In this document: positions 9,118-16,661 of the stretch, one piece after another
Position numbering within the stretch: the stretch's first letter is position 1
Layout of the letters: each line of letters opens with the position of its first letter
Origin: Pseudomonas sp. Bc-h
GTDB lineage: Bacteria > Pseudomonadota > Gammaproteobacteria > Pseudomonadales > Pseudomonadaceae
DNA length: 64,000 nt
NCBI RefSeq assembly: GCF_002080045.1
Contig: NZ_MUIN01000017.1
Location: 186,001-250,000 of the forward strand
Direction: 5' to 3'
Notes under the pieces: generated by a model
The model's database searches: none
What the model saw: the letters and a program-made list of their open reading frames with translations, nothing else
What the model was told of the DNA's origin: nothing
Program-made: the position numbers and the translations under genes

Positions 9118-10167
9118 TCAGCTCGCAGCGATATGCTTTTTATACTCTTCGGTAGCTTGGTTTATATCGATTCTCACAAATTCACCTATTAATCCTGCCG
9201 CTTTTAGATTGTCGAGTACTATGTTGGGGTTGATCAGGTATGGTCCTGCAAAAGTTGCTGCTTCGATATTTGCTCTGATATAGGTCGGTTCTAGTCCGAT
9301 AACTTTGTCGAAAGCCTCAAGTGTGTTGTAAGTCGTGCGATGCCGAGGTTCGCGCTCGATATAAAATACGCGAGTGCCTTGGCGACTAAACATAAGGTTA
9401 TGCATAGCACTTCCAATGATCCCGCAGTAAATGTTTGATTTTCTGGAGATTTTTATTTGTTCTGGAACGCTTAGTTGTTCCGGGTAAACAATTTCCCAAC
9501 CTTGTCGAGCGAGCTCGTGCTCAAGCTCAAGCTCGCCAAATACAGGTCGAATAGTGAATTTTGAACGCGAGAAGTAGATGGGTTGCGGTTGTTTTGGGAA
9601 GGGACTATAGATGTCCCCAAACGTCCTGTCTGTAATCGCCGAACAGACTTGTTTGTGCACTGCAAAAGCTTCTGTGGACCCAAGTCGGATAGCTGGGTCA
9701 GGGATGGTGAGTAAAGGTATTTGGGTGGGTTCATTTATGATTGTTATTTTTTCTTTCGGCCAGCCTAGTGTTTCAAGTAAAAAATCTCCTATAGGGCAAG
9801 CTTCGACTGCGCCGGGATGTGAGTGAAATATGATTCTGTCAAACTCTTCGTGTCTCATCAGTCTCCACATCCGAGCTAGAGACTCTATCAGGAAGTGTCC
9901 ATAATGAGTCCTGTATAGAAAGCCACCGTAGGCAACTCGACCATCGATGCAGTTGGTGATATTGGTACTGAGCGATCCGCCTTTCATGATTGGCGCCCCT
10001 TCGCCACGGTACAAGCCTGATTCAGGAATGAATAGTCCCTGGTCATCGAAAATGCCACCGAACATCTCTAGGGAATCAGTTTTCGGAACAACTTTTGAGC
10101 TAGGCATTGCGATTGCGTTGGTGTGAACCTTTGCGTTTGGAAGTTCAAATTTTATTGTTACGCTCAT
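9118..10167 (-). CDS. GT61-like (DUF563) glycosyltransferase
   Basis: A 349-residue protein resembling family 61 glycosyltransferases. The segment FLYRTHYGHFLIESLARMWR carries the conserved GH(F/W)LxE region of the family, IYFSRSKFTIRPVFGELELE matches the (Y/L)xSR...R segment, and the end ICGIIGSAMHNLMFSRQGTR corresponds to the GxHGAxLxN nucleotide-binding region, with Ser-Ala replacing His-Gly. It probably adds a sugar (xylose and GlcNAc are known in the family) or acts on the polysaccharide in the cytoplasm. The ATG at 10167 has AAGGA five bases upstream; an in-frame start at 10248 lacks one. Base composition is lower in GC than that of wbpW and gmd, suggesting acquisition together with the next three genes. 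Confidence 0.7.
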   Translation of the reverse strand: MSVTIKFELPNAKVHTNAIAMPSSKVVPKTDSLEMFGGIFDDQGLFIPESGLYRGEGAPIMKGGSLSTNITNCIDGRVAYGGFLYRTHYGHFLIESLARMWRLMRHEEFDRIIFHSHPGAVEACPIGDFLLETLGWPKEKITIINEPTQIPLLTIPDPAIRLGSTEAFAVHKQVCSAITDRTFGDIYSPFPKQPQPIYFSRSKFTIRPVFGELELEHELARQGWEIVYPEQLSVPEQIKISRKSNIYCGIIGSAMHNLMFSRQGTRVFYIEREPRHRTTYNTLEAFDKVIGLEPTYIRANIEAATFAGPYLINPNIVLDNLKAAGLIGEFVRIDINQATEEYKKHIAAS

Positions 10168-10437
10168 AAGCTTCCTTAACCTGATTTTTGCTGCTAGGTT
10201 CAAATCTAGCAGTGGTTGCCTTACGGGTTTTATTGCGCTGGACAGCAAGAGTTTTAATCTGTTCTGGTGGTTGTGATGTCACCTTTTATCATCGCTGCCA
10301 AGTTGGCTCTAACACCTTGGCCGTCCTGTAGAATCCATTGATCTTTTGCGGGGTTGCAGTCACCGCTTTAGAGGCACGATGGAAGTCAGTAATGGACGGC
10401 CCCCAGCGGGGCCACCCTTCAGCGCCGACCAGGTCGC

Positions 10438-11121
10438 CTATCGCTCTCGCTGCTGTTCTTCAGACTCTTGACCCATATCTTCACGGATGATCGCGAGTTT
10501 TTCAATGCAAGCTTGTATATCGTCAAAGGGTAATGTGTTGATGAGGTTTAGTGGGATATCCCACCACTTCAAATCCAGCAGTCGCTCGACGATGAATTTA
10601 TCAAATCTCGATCTTATCTCACGTGCTGGGTTGCCCCCTACGATCATGTAAGGTGGCACGTCTTTAGTCACTACCGATCCCGCAGCAACAACTGCCCCGT
10701 CACCTACAGTCACCCCGCTGACGATACAAGCCTTCGCACCTATCCATACATCGTTTCCGATGATTGTTTCCGGATGCACTTGCCATGGGATTTTGGTTGC
10801 AGACTCAAAGTCTTTATCTCTAACAAAAGGACCTTTGCTAATTGTTAGGTGATGAGTGCTTAGGAAGTCCAACGGGTGACTCGCTAGGCCTATCTCCACA
10901 AAACGGCCTAGAGCGCAGTACCTGCCCATCGTTACGTTAGCGTAAATGATTGAGTCAGCATTGATAAACGCGTATTTGCCGACCTTCGACCTGTGACCAA
11001 TTGAGGCACCTTTGCCGACAAAACAAGGCGGTTCGAGGGTGACATTTGCTGTAAGGCTTGCAGACGGGTCTATATGCCCACCCTTCTCGGAGTTCAATGA
11101 TCTCAGTAAGTCGATGCTCAT
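10438..11121 (-). CDS. Left-handed beta-helix acetyltransferase (hexapeptide/XAT family)
   Basis: A 227-residue acyltransferase likely to O- or N-acetylate a sugar of the polysaccharide using acetyl-CoA. Hexapeptide repeats run through most of the chain: HIDPSASLTANVTLEPPCFV, VGKYAFINADSIIYANVTMG, then the catalytic-type ETIIGNDVWIGAKACIVSG and VGDGAVVAAGSVVTKDVPPY, ending in the YMIVGGNPAREIRSRF that closes the active site in this family. KWWDIPL near the C-terminus is typical of the xenobiotic/CatB-like branch. GGAGTA precedes the ATG. Its stop is separated from the GT61-like gene by about 270 AT-rich bases, and the gene starts 4 bases after the preceding gene ends, so it is co-transcribed with that gene. 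The acceptor sugar is unknown. Confidence 0.85.
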   Translation of the reverse strand: MSIDLLRSLNSEKGGHIDPSASLTANVTLEPPCFVGKGASIGHRSKVGKYAFINADSIIYANVTMGRYCALGRFVEIGLASHPLDFLSTHHLTISKGPFVRDKDFESATKIPWQVHPETIIGNDVWIGAKACIVSGVTVGDGAVVAAGSVVTKDVPPYMIVGGNPAREIRSRFDKFIVERLLDLKWWDIPLNLINTLPFDDIQACIEKLAIIREDMGQESEEQQRER

Positions 11122-11125
11122 AGGG

Positions 11126-12973
11126 CTACTCCAGCCTCTCGGCTGTTTTTACAGTATTAACTGCAGTCTCAAAGTGCACGCATCCTTCCGAAAGCGGCAT
11201 GATATGTGCTTCGTTAGTGGATGAGATGAAAATAAGCCGGCAGTTTTTTGCGTCTTGGCTATATTTTTTATCCACGTGGAAAGTGAACCCGCAGCGTGGT
11301 GCGATTTTTTGTGAAAGAGTTTCGGCCACATCGCGCCTGATTGTAAGAGTCCGATGAAGGGAGATAACATCATCGTGATGACAGAATAAAATCTGTATGG
11401 GTGGGCGGGCGCCCGCACGGTCGACCGCCCATCCAGCAATCTGTAAATACGTGATATCTTTCTCTGTGGCCGAAGTTAAAGATTCCAAGTATCCAAAAAA
11501 TGAATTTACGGAGTTCTTCGCAGTCGCAAATATTCTTTCGCCAGAGTTTGTAGCACTAATATGGATATTGTCGTTGGAGACGCTCATCGTTCTCGCGCCC
11601 CCTTCGAATATGTATCGGTTTCCTGCCAATTTGCCTGTGTTTCGACCCAGCAAGTGCTGATTAGCTATTTTCTTTTCAGCTAGCCACTGATAGCCATAGT
11701 TAATGCGCTCGATCCACCCTTTCCAGAAGGACAATGTGTCCGTTCTGGAATTCTTTGTTTCGAATATATAGTCCAGGACAGTCGCTAGTGCGTTGCCTTT
11801 TGTAACAGACTCTAACGGGTGAAGGTAATGACAGCACAGGAATGATGTGAGGCTGTCTAGGTGTTCATGGTTAGGGCTGGATATATTTTTTATGCTAAGA
11901 GATCGTTCGGAAAAGTTCAATTTTCCTCCGACGTCAAAAGCTGCCTCGCCGTATAGGAATGTAACTTTTCCTAAAAGCAAAGCTTCAAACCCAACCGAGC
12001 TGTTGATAGTCGCGACTGCAGCGGCTTGTGCCAATATGTTTATAGACTCAAATGCCGTTGCTGTGTGGGGCATAACTGTTACGCGCTCTCCAAGCGTGCG
12101 CGCATAATTAAGCGCCTTCGTTTGTGCGATCAAGTTGAATGTACGCCCAACCGCCGCCGGATGTCCTTTAACTACTACGTCTAGACCAATGTCTAACGCT
12201 TGAGGGATAACGTGACGAAGAAAAGCCTCTGGCGTTTTGAATTGTGAGTACAGTTGGGTGTTAAGGTCGTCCTCGAGCTGTAGAGGAATGAATAGATAAG
12301 GTCTTGAGTCGCTTGAGCGGCTCATTGAGTTGTTATTAGACGTCGTAGCAACATCGATGAGCCCCACCTTCTTCTCATCGTTCCAATCTTTTCCGTGCCG
12401 GGTTACCCAAGTTTCTCGTGGGACGGTAATTTCTGGTGTTAGTTCAGGGAGAGGTGCTTTCAGTACCGCTGCCGCACCATTTGTCCCATCTGGATCAAGG
12501 TAAATTGTTTGATGGAATGGTGCTCGCGTTGGCCCATATTCTGCGTGCAGAATCGCTATGTCATTGTCCAGGCAAAATTTCCGAACTGCTCCGTTGTCCG
12601 ACCATAGAAGTACGGCATCAAACGGGTACTCCTTATGGACTCGTTCTAGGACAGATACGTAGAAATCACATAGAGGGCCTTCTCCCTTCACGAGTGAGAG
12701 CCATTCATGGATAGTCTTCAGATTCCACTGGCCATAGAAATTTTCCAGCAGTTGGTTCTCTTGGGACGTGAATCTCAAAGATAGATAGGACAGACTCGGT
12801 GCTTCAGTAATGATCCGATCAACTATTGCGTCGTTGGATAGATAGCGAAAGTTATATCCAGCGCTTTGATCTAGTTGGAGCATTGCCTGACATAGCAAGA
12901 GCCCTACATCGTAGAATTCTTCATAATAGTTTCGGATTGGGTGTGGCTCGATATATACCAGTACGTTACGCAT
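11126..12973 (-). CDS. Capsule-synthesis-like (KpsC/KpsS-related) protein with C-terminal GW module
   Basis: A 615-residue protein. Its middle part has the features of capsular polysaccharide synthesis proteins of the KpsC/KpsS type, which are GT-B-like Kdo or other sugar transferases: a VVKGHPAAVGRTFNLI segment with the KxHP signature, and the later AAAVATINSSVGFEALLLGK matching the conserved NSSxGxEAL loop. The C-terminal 130 residues contain LQIAGWAVDRAGARPPIQIL, a beta-rich module that recurs in the two glycosyltransferases upstream. The ATG at 12973 overlaps the previous gene's stop (ATGCGTAA), pointing to translational coupling, so the longer in-frame start at 13030 is unlikely. GC content is low for this genome. 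Assignment to a transferase family is by motif only; substrate unknown. Confidence 0.65.
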   Translation of the reverse strand: MRNVLVYIEPHPIRNYYEEFYDVGLLLCQAMLQLDQSAGYNFRYLSNDAIVDRIITEAPSLSYLSLRFTSQENQLLENFYGQWNLKTIHEWLSLVKGEGPLCDFYVSVLERVHKEYPFDAVLLWSDNGAVRKFCLDNDIAILHAEYGPTRAPFHQTIYLDPDGTNGAAAVLKAPLPELTPEITVPRETWVTRHGKDWNDEKKVGLIDVATTSNNNSMSRSSDSRPYLFIPLQLEDDLNTQLYSQFKTPEAFLRHVIPQALDIGLDVVVKGHPAAVGRTFNLIAQTKALNYARTLGERVTVMPHTATAFESINILAQAAAVATINSSVGFEALLLGKVTFLYGEAAFDVGGKLNFSERSLSIKNISSPNHEHLDSLTSFLCCHYLHPLESVTKGNALATVLDYIFETKNSRTDTLSFWKGWIERINYGYQWLAEKKIANQHLLGRNTGKLAGNRYIFEGGARTMSVSNDNIHISATNSGERIFATAKNSVNSFFGYLESLTSATEKDITYLQIAGWAVDRAGARPPIQILFCHHDDVISLHRTLTIRRDVAETLSQKIAPRCGFTFHVDKKYSQDAKNCRLIFISSTNEAHIMPLSEGCVHFETAVNTVKTAERLE

Positions 12974-14027
12974 TTTTTTCACCCATAAATGTTGTGAGCC
13001 AGGTGTCGATCTGAGGGGCTGTAGAAACAAGACGTTCGATGCGAGTTATCTCTAGCTCTCGCTCGGCGGCGTCTTCCATCTTCTTGCTATTGAGCGCTGC
13101 CTCCCACTCCTCAGGTGTTCTGCATTTGTGCAGCAGTGGCGACTCAAATCTATCGATATCCGGTATAGGCGTTGCAATTACATCGCATCCTGCTAGCGCC
13201 GCCTCAAAAAACTTTAAACCGCTCTTCGACCGAGTAAACATGGTGTCTTCAAGCGGGGCTAAGACAGTTGCACATTCCGCCATGGTTTTCGCAAGTTCAT
13301 GAAACGATACTAGCGGTTTCGTAACTACTTGGTCGCCAAGAGCAGCAAATTCTTCCGGTACTTTTAGTGGGCCCACCAAAAGAATTCTTCCACCGGTCTT
13401 CGCTAATAAGGCAGCAATGTACGGGGCAATCATTGCGAAGTCTTTGTCGTGGGTGGCTGTGCCCGAGAAGTATCCGAGTAAAAACGGCCGTAGATGGATT
13501 GGGTTGTTTTTTCGCGCAACCCTAGATAATCCCATGAAGCCGGGGTCAATAGAGTTGCTCAATACGATGGCTTCGCTTCCGGGGAAGAGATCCAGTGCAT
13601 GCTCCCTCAGTGGAGATGTCGAGAGCGAGAATCGACTGAATAGGCTGGATGCATCATGTGTCTTTGATAGGTAAGACCTCACTGCACGGGACTCACCGCC
13701 TCTGACACGTACCATTGGGGTCATATCCGCGTAGCGCACATCGAATATCAAATCGTCAAAGTCAGCGATGGTGATTCTGTTTTCCACATCCTCTAACAGG
13801 AAGTCGCTCAATTCCTGAGTCAAGTATGGGCGGTGAAAAATATACGCGTCGAATTCTGGCAGGGTCTTATAAGTCGCTTGAAAGGTAAGCTGCGACATAA
13901 CTGAGGCGGAGTGACCCCTCCTGATCAGCTCACTTGCGAAATTGAAGCACCGGTACCTAACTGACGGGTCAAAATAAGGGCGTTCATTTCTTGACGTCCA
14001 CGAGATAAAAAGAAAATTCTTTAACAT
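12966..14027 (-). CDS. GT-B glycosyltransferase (family 1/4-like)
   Basis: A 353-residue protein with the two-lobed organisation of GT-B enzymes. The N-terminal lobe begins FLFISWTSRNERPYFDPSVR and includes YRCFNFASELIRRGHSASVM. The C-terminal lobe contains LGYFSGTATHDKDFAMIAPY and the donor-binding region TRSKSGLKFFEAALAGCDVI followed by ATPIPDIDRF, comparable to the KxxEAMAxGxPVI segment of family 4, with Lys-Phe-Phe-Glu supplying the acidic residue. It probably transfers one sugar of the polysaccharide. It overlaps the downstream capsule-synthesis-like gene by 8 bases and is preceded by about 250 gene-free bases, so it may start a separate transcript. It lies in the AT-rich stretch of the cluster. 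Confidence 0.75.
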   Translation of the reverse strand: MLKNFLFISWTSRNERPYFDPSVRYRCFNFASELIRRGHSASVMSQLTFQATYKTLPEFDAYIFHRPYLTQELSDFLLEDVENRITIADFDDLIFDVRYADMTPMVRVRGGESRAVRSYLSKTHDASSLFSRFSLSTSPLREHALDLFPGSEAIVLSNSIDPGFMGLSRVARKNNPIHLRPFLLGYFSGTATHDKDFAMIAPYIAALLAKTGGRILLVGPLKVPEEFAALGDQVVTKPLVSFHELAKTMAECATVLAPLEDTMFTRSKSGLKFFEAALAGCDVIATPIPDIDRFESPLLHKCRTPEEWEAALNSKKMEDAAERELEITRIERLVSTAPQIDTWLTTFMGEKNA

Positions 14028-14276
14028 TTACGCCTCTAAGATTGCAGTATTAATAGGTCAGTTATCCGCAGGGAGCCTTGATGTTTCTTTTGTGGTCCGA
14101 GTTCATCTAAGCTAAAACATTGCCGTACATGTATGATTTAGCCCACGGCCATGTTTGCAGACCTGCATATTTTTTTCTAATCAGGAATCACGAAGTTTCG
14201 GAGGCTGTTGCCGCTGAGTTCTCCTTGCTGCGAGCCAGATTCATGAGGCGCGTACTCCTTTACTAAGTTTTCGATG

Positions 14277-16661
14277 CTATTTGTGCCTAGCCCCTACCAA
14301 CCTGAGCGGCATCGCCAGCCCCCCATACGGCCCACTCAAATAATCATGACTCAGCGCCGGGTGGTAATACGGGTCGTTGTACCCGTTCAACGCCCAGCGC
14401 TCGATAAATCTCTGCTGCTCACGCAGTGCCCTTGATCGCTTCTCGGCGCTGATGTCTTTGCCTCGGCTGGCGGATTCTGCGTGGATCAGTTTTGCGAATG
14501 CTGTCCAGATTAGATTCAGGCCTGACTGCTGGATGCGTAGGCACAGATCGACGTCGTTGAAGGCGACGGGGAATGCTTTTTCGTCGAGGCCATCGAGGGC
14601 TTCGAATACGGATTTGCGCATCAGCAGGCAGGCGGCAGTTACAGCGCTCTGGCGGCGGGTGATCTGGTTGGTCGCGAGGTAGCCGGCATCGTTTTCTTCG
14701 AGGTTGTTGCCAGCGTGTGCAGCCAGGCCGTTGATGCCGACTACGACGCCGCCGTGCTGAACCATGCGGTTGGGCCATAGGAGTTTTGCGCCCACGGCAC
14801 CGACGTTGTCGCGCAGCAGTTGGCTGACCATTTCTTTCAGCCAGTTGCCTTCGATGATTTCGATATCGTTGTTGACCAGCCCGATGATCTCGCCGGTGGC
14901 GTGTTCTACGGCTCGGTTGTTGATTGTCGAGTAGTTGAACGGGTGCGGGTGGTCGAGCACCTTCACGCCCCGGGCCGGTAAGGTCTGCAGGTAGTCCAGT
15001 GTCAGTGGATCGCTGGACTGGTTGTCGACGACGATGATTTCCAGGTCTGGGTAGTCGGTGTCGTTGAGCAGGCCTTCGATGCAGGTCCGCAGCAATCCCA
15101 GCTGGTCCCGGGTCGGCACGACTAGGCTTACGCGCGGCAAGGTCGATGGCAGCGGCCATTGGACACGCAGCAGTGACGGAAATTGGGGCAGTGTTTCTAC
15201 CGTGCTGCCGGGCACCAGGGATTGGCAGAGCCAACTGATCGCGTGCTGCCGGTCAGCCGAGGCCTGCGCTTGTTCCGGGCTTGCCGGGGCGTTGTGGTTC
15301 CGGTGGTAGAGGACCTTTGGCAAGTGGACGACTTTAGCCTGATGTTTTTCCGTGGCAAGCACGATGCCGGCGGCGAACAGTTCCCAGCTCACAGGCTGCT
15401 GCGGCTGCGCGGACTCCAGCAACGACAGTGCGTGCTGGATGATGTCAGCGCTGAAAATCGCACCGGGGGTGAAGACATCCGCGCCGATGAACATGTCGAT
15501 GTCCCACACGGGTTTAAGCCAGGGGAGGCTGCGCTTACCGCCGGGACCGTCGCGGTCGCAGTCGGCATACGCCCAGGCAACGCCTTCATCGAGCACGTCA
15601 GTCAGCTGGCTCAGCGCATGGCTGGCCAGGTGATCCCCCGCTTTGAGCGGGACGATGCTGGTGCAGCCGGCATCGAGTAAGTGCCGCAAGGCTGGCGACA
15701 AGTTTTCAGCGTTCGCTGTGGCCAGGTGTGAAGGCCGCGAATCGCCATCGCCCAGGCTCGCGAGGCTAATGTTTTCGAGGCCTTTGTCACCTTCGCTGAT
15801 CAGCAAAAGGCCGGCATTGCCAAGGCGCTGCTGAGCAGGTGGCGGTGCTATGCGCTGAAAGGTGTCGAACCACTGTGGGTAATGATGGAAGCCCGCGCTT
15901 TTCGGGAAGCGCAGGGTCTGTTCTTTCGCAACCTCACTGAGCAGCATCAGAGCGCGCGTATCTACGGTCTGGTGCTCGAGCAGTTTCAGCATTCCTTCCA
16001 GGCCTTCTGGCCAGCAGCACAGTTTGATCGGGCTGCCTGATAGAGGGTGGCCCAGATCGTTTTCGATGTGCAGGGTATGAGGCTTGCCGTCGGCCAGCTC
16101 CCAAGGCAGATCGAGGTTGAAACCGTGATGACTTGTGGTGCGATAGACCAGTGCCTGATGGTGCTGGTCACAGACGGTTTGCGCCCATACTCGGCTGTCT
16201 TCGCGGACCGTTATCCGGACCTGGCGTTGCGGCGCGTCGGCGTCCCACGACCAGCCACTCAGGCGCAACCCGCCGCTGTGCCAGACCTGTGAAGCGACAG
16301 GGGCTGGCTCTTTATTGGGTGGGGCCGGCAGCCACAATTCGCCTGCAAGACTCAATGGCTGGTTCGCTACCCGGGCACTGATGTGGCGAGCCTCGTTCAG
16401 CCAGTTTTGTCTGAGTTGCACCGTGAAGCCGTGAAACTCATCGCCCGCATCAGCATTGGGGTAGAACTGATCTGCCCGGGCCAGCGCGACACACGCGCCG
16501 TCAATCATGACCTCGATGACCAGGCGCTCTTCCGGCCGGGCGCAATCCATCGCCCACCCCTGAAGCACGTCGGCGTAGAGGCCGGTAATTGTGCCCTTTA
16601 TGGAAGGGTGAATGACGGTGGTGTCGCTGTGCGCGAGCTTTGTGGCAACTTCAACTGACAT
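14277..16661 (-). CDS. Large GT2 glycosyltransferase with two N-terminal GW modules
   Basis: A 794-residue protein. The N-terminus holds two beta-rich modules in tandem, each opened by a GW motif (VLQGWAMDCARPEERLVIEV and LRLSGWSWDADAPQRQVRIT). The middle is a poorly conserved glycosyltransferase-like region. The C-terminal 260 residues are a clear GT2 domain: LPRVSLVVPTRDQLGLLRTC, LEIIVVDNQSSD, FNYSTINNRAVEHATGE, IIGLVNNDIEII with the metal-binding acidic residues, and FPVAFNDVDLCLRIQQSGL. Such multi-domain GT2 proteins build O-polysaccharides. The start is fixed by the overlap TGATG with the preceding gene, whose stop shares a base with this ATG; an upstream in-frame start would overlap it by 120 bases. 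Function is inferred from domain and locus. Confidence 0.8.
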   Translation of the reverse strand: MSVEVATKLAHSDTTVIHPSIKGTITGLYADVLQGWAMDCARPEERLVIEVMIDGACVALARADQFYPNADAGDEFHGFTVQLRQNWLNEARHISARVANQPLSLAGELWLPAPPNKEPAPVASQVWHSGGLRLSGWSWDADAPQRQVRITVREDSRVWAQTVCDQHHQALVYRTTSHHGFNLDLPWELADGKPHTLHIENDLGHPLSGSPIKLCCWPEGLEGMLKLLEHQTVDTRALMLLSEVAKEQTLRFPKSAGFHHYPQWFDTFQRIAPPPAQQRLGNAGLLLISEGDKGLENISLASLGDGDSRPSHLATANAENLSPALRHLLDAGCTSIVPLKAGDHLASHALSQLTDVLDEGVAWAYADCDRDGPGGKRSLPWLKPVWDIDMFIGADVFTPGAIFSADIIQHALSLLESAQPQQPVSWELFAAGIVLATEKHQAKVVHLPKVLYHRNHNAPASPEQAQASADRQHAISWLCQSLVPGSTVETLPQFPSLLRVQWPLPSTLPRVSLVVPTRDQLGLLRTCIEGLLNDTDYPDLEIIVVDNQSSDPLTLDYLQTLPARGVKVLDHPHPFNYSTINNRAVEHATGEIIGLVNNDIEIIEGNWLKEMVSQLLRDNVGAVGAKLLWPNRMVQHGGVVVGINGLAAHAGNNLEENDAGYLATNQITRRQSAVTAACLLMRKSVFEALDGLDEKAFPVAFNDVDLCLRIQQSGLNLIWTAFAKLIHAESASRGKDISAEKRSRALREQQRFIERWALNGYNDPYYHPALSHDYLSGPYGGLAMPLRLVGARHK

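Noticed and set aside
10257..10367. A 37-codon open stretch on the minus strand with protein-like composition (PAKDQWILQDGQGVRANLAA)
   Set aside because: It has stops on both sides and no start codon. It could be a gene remnant in the AT-rich block, but it is too short to support any call.
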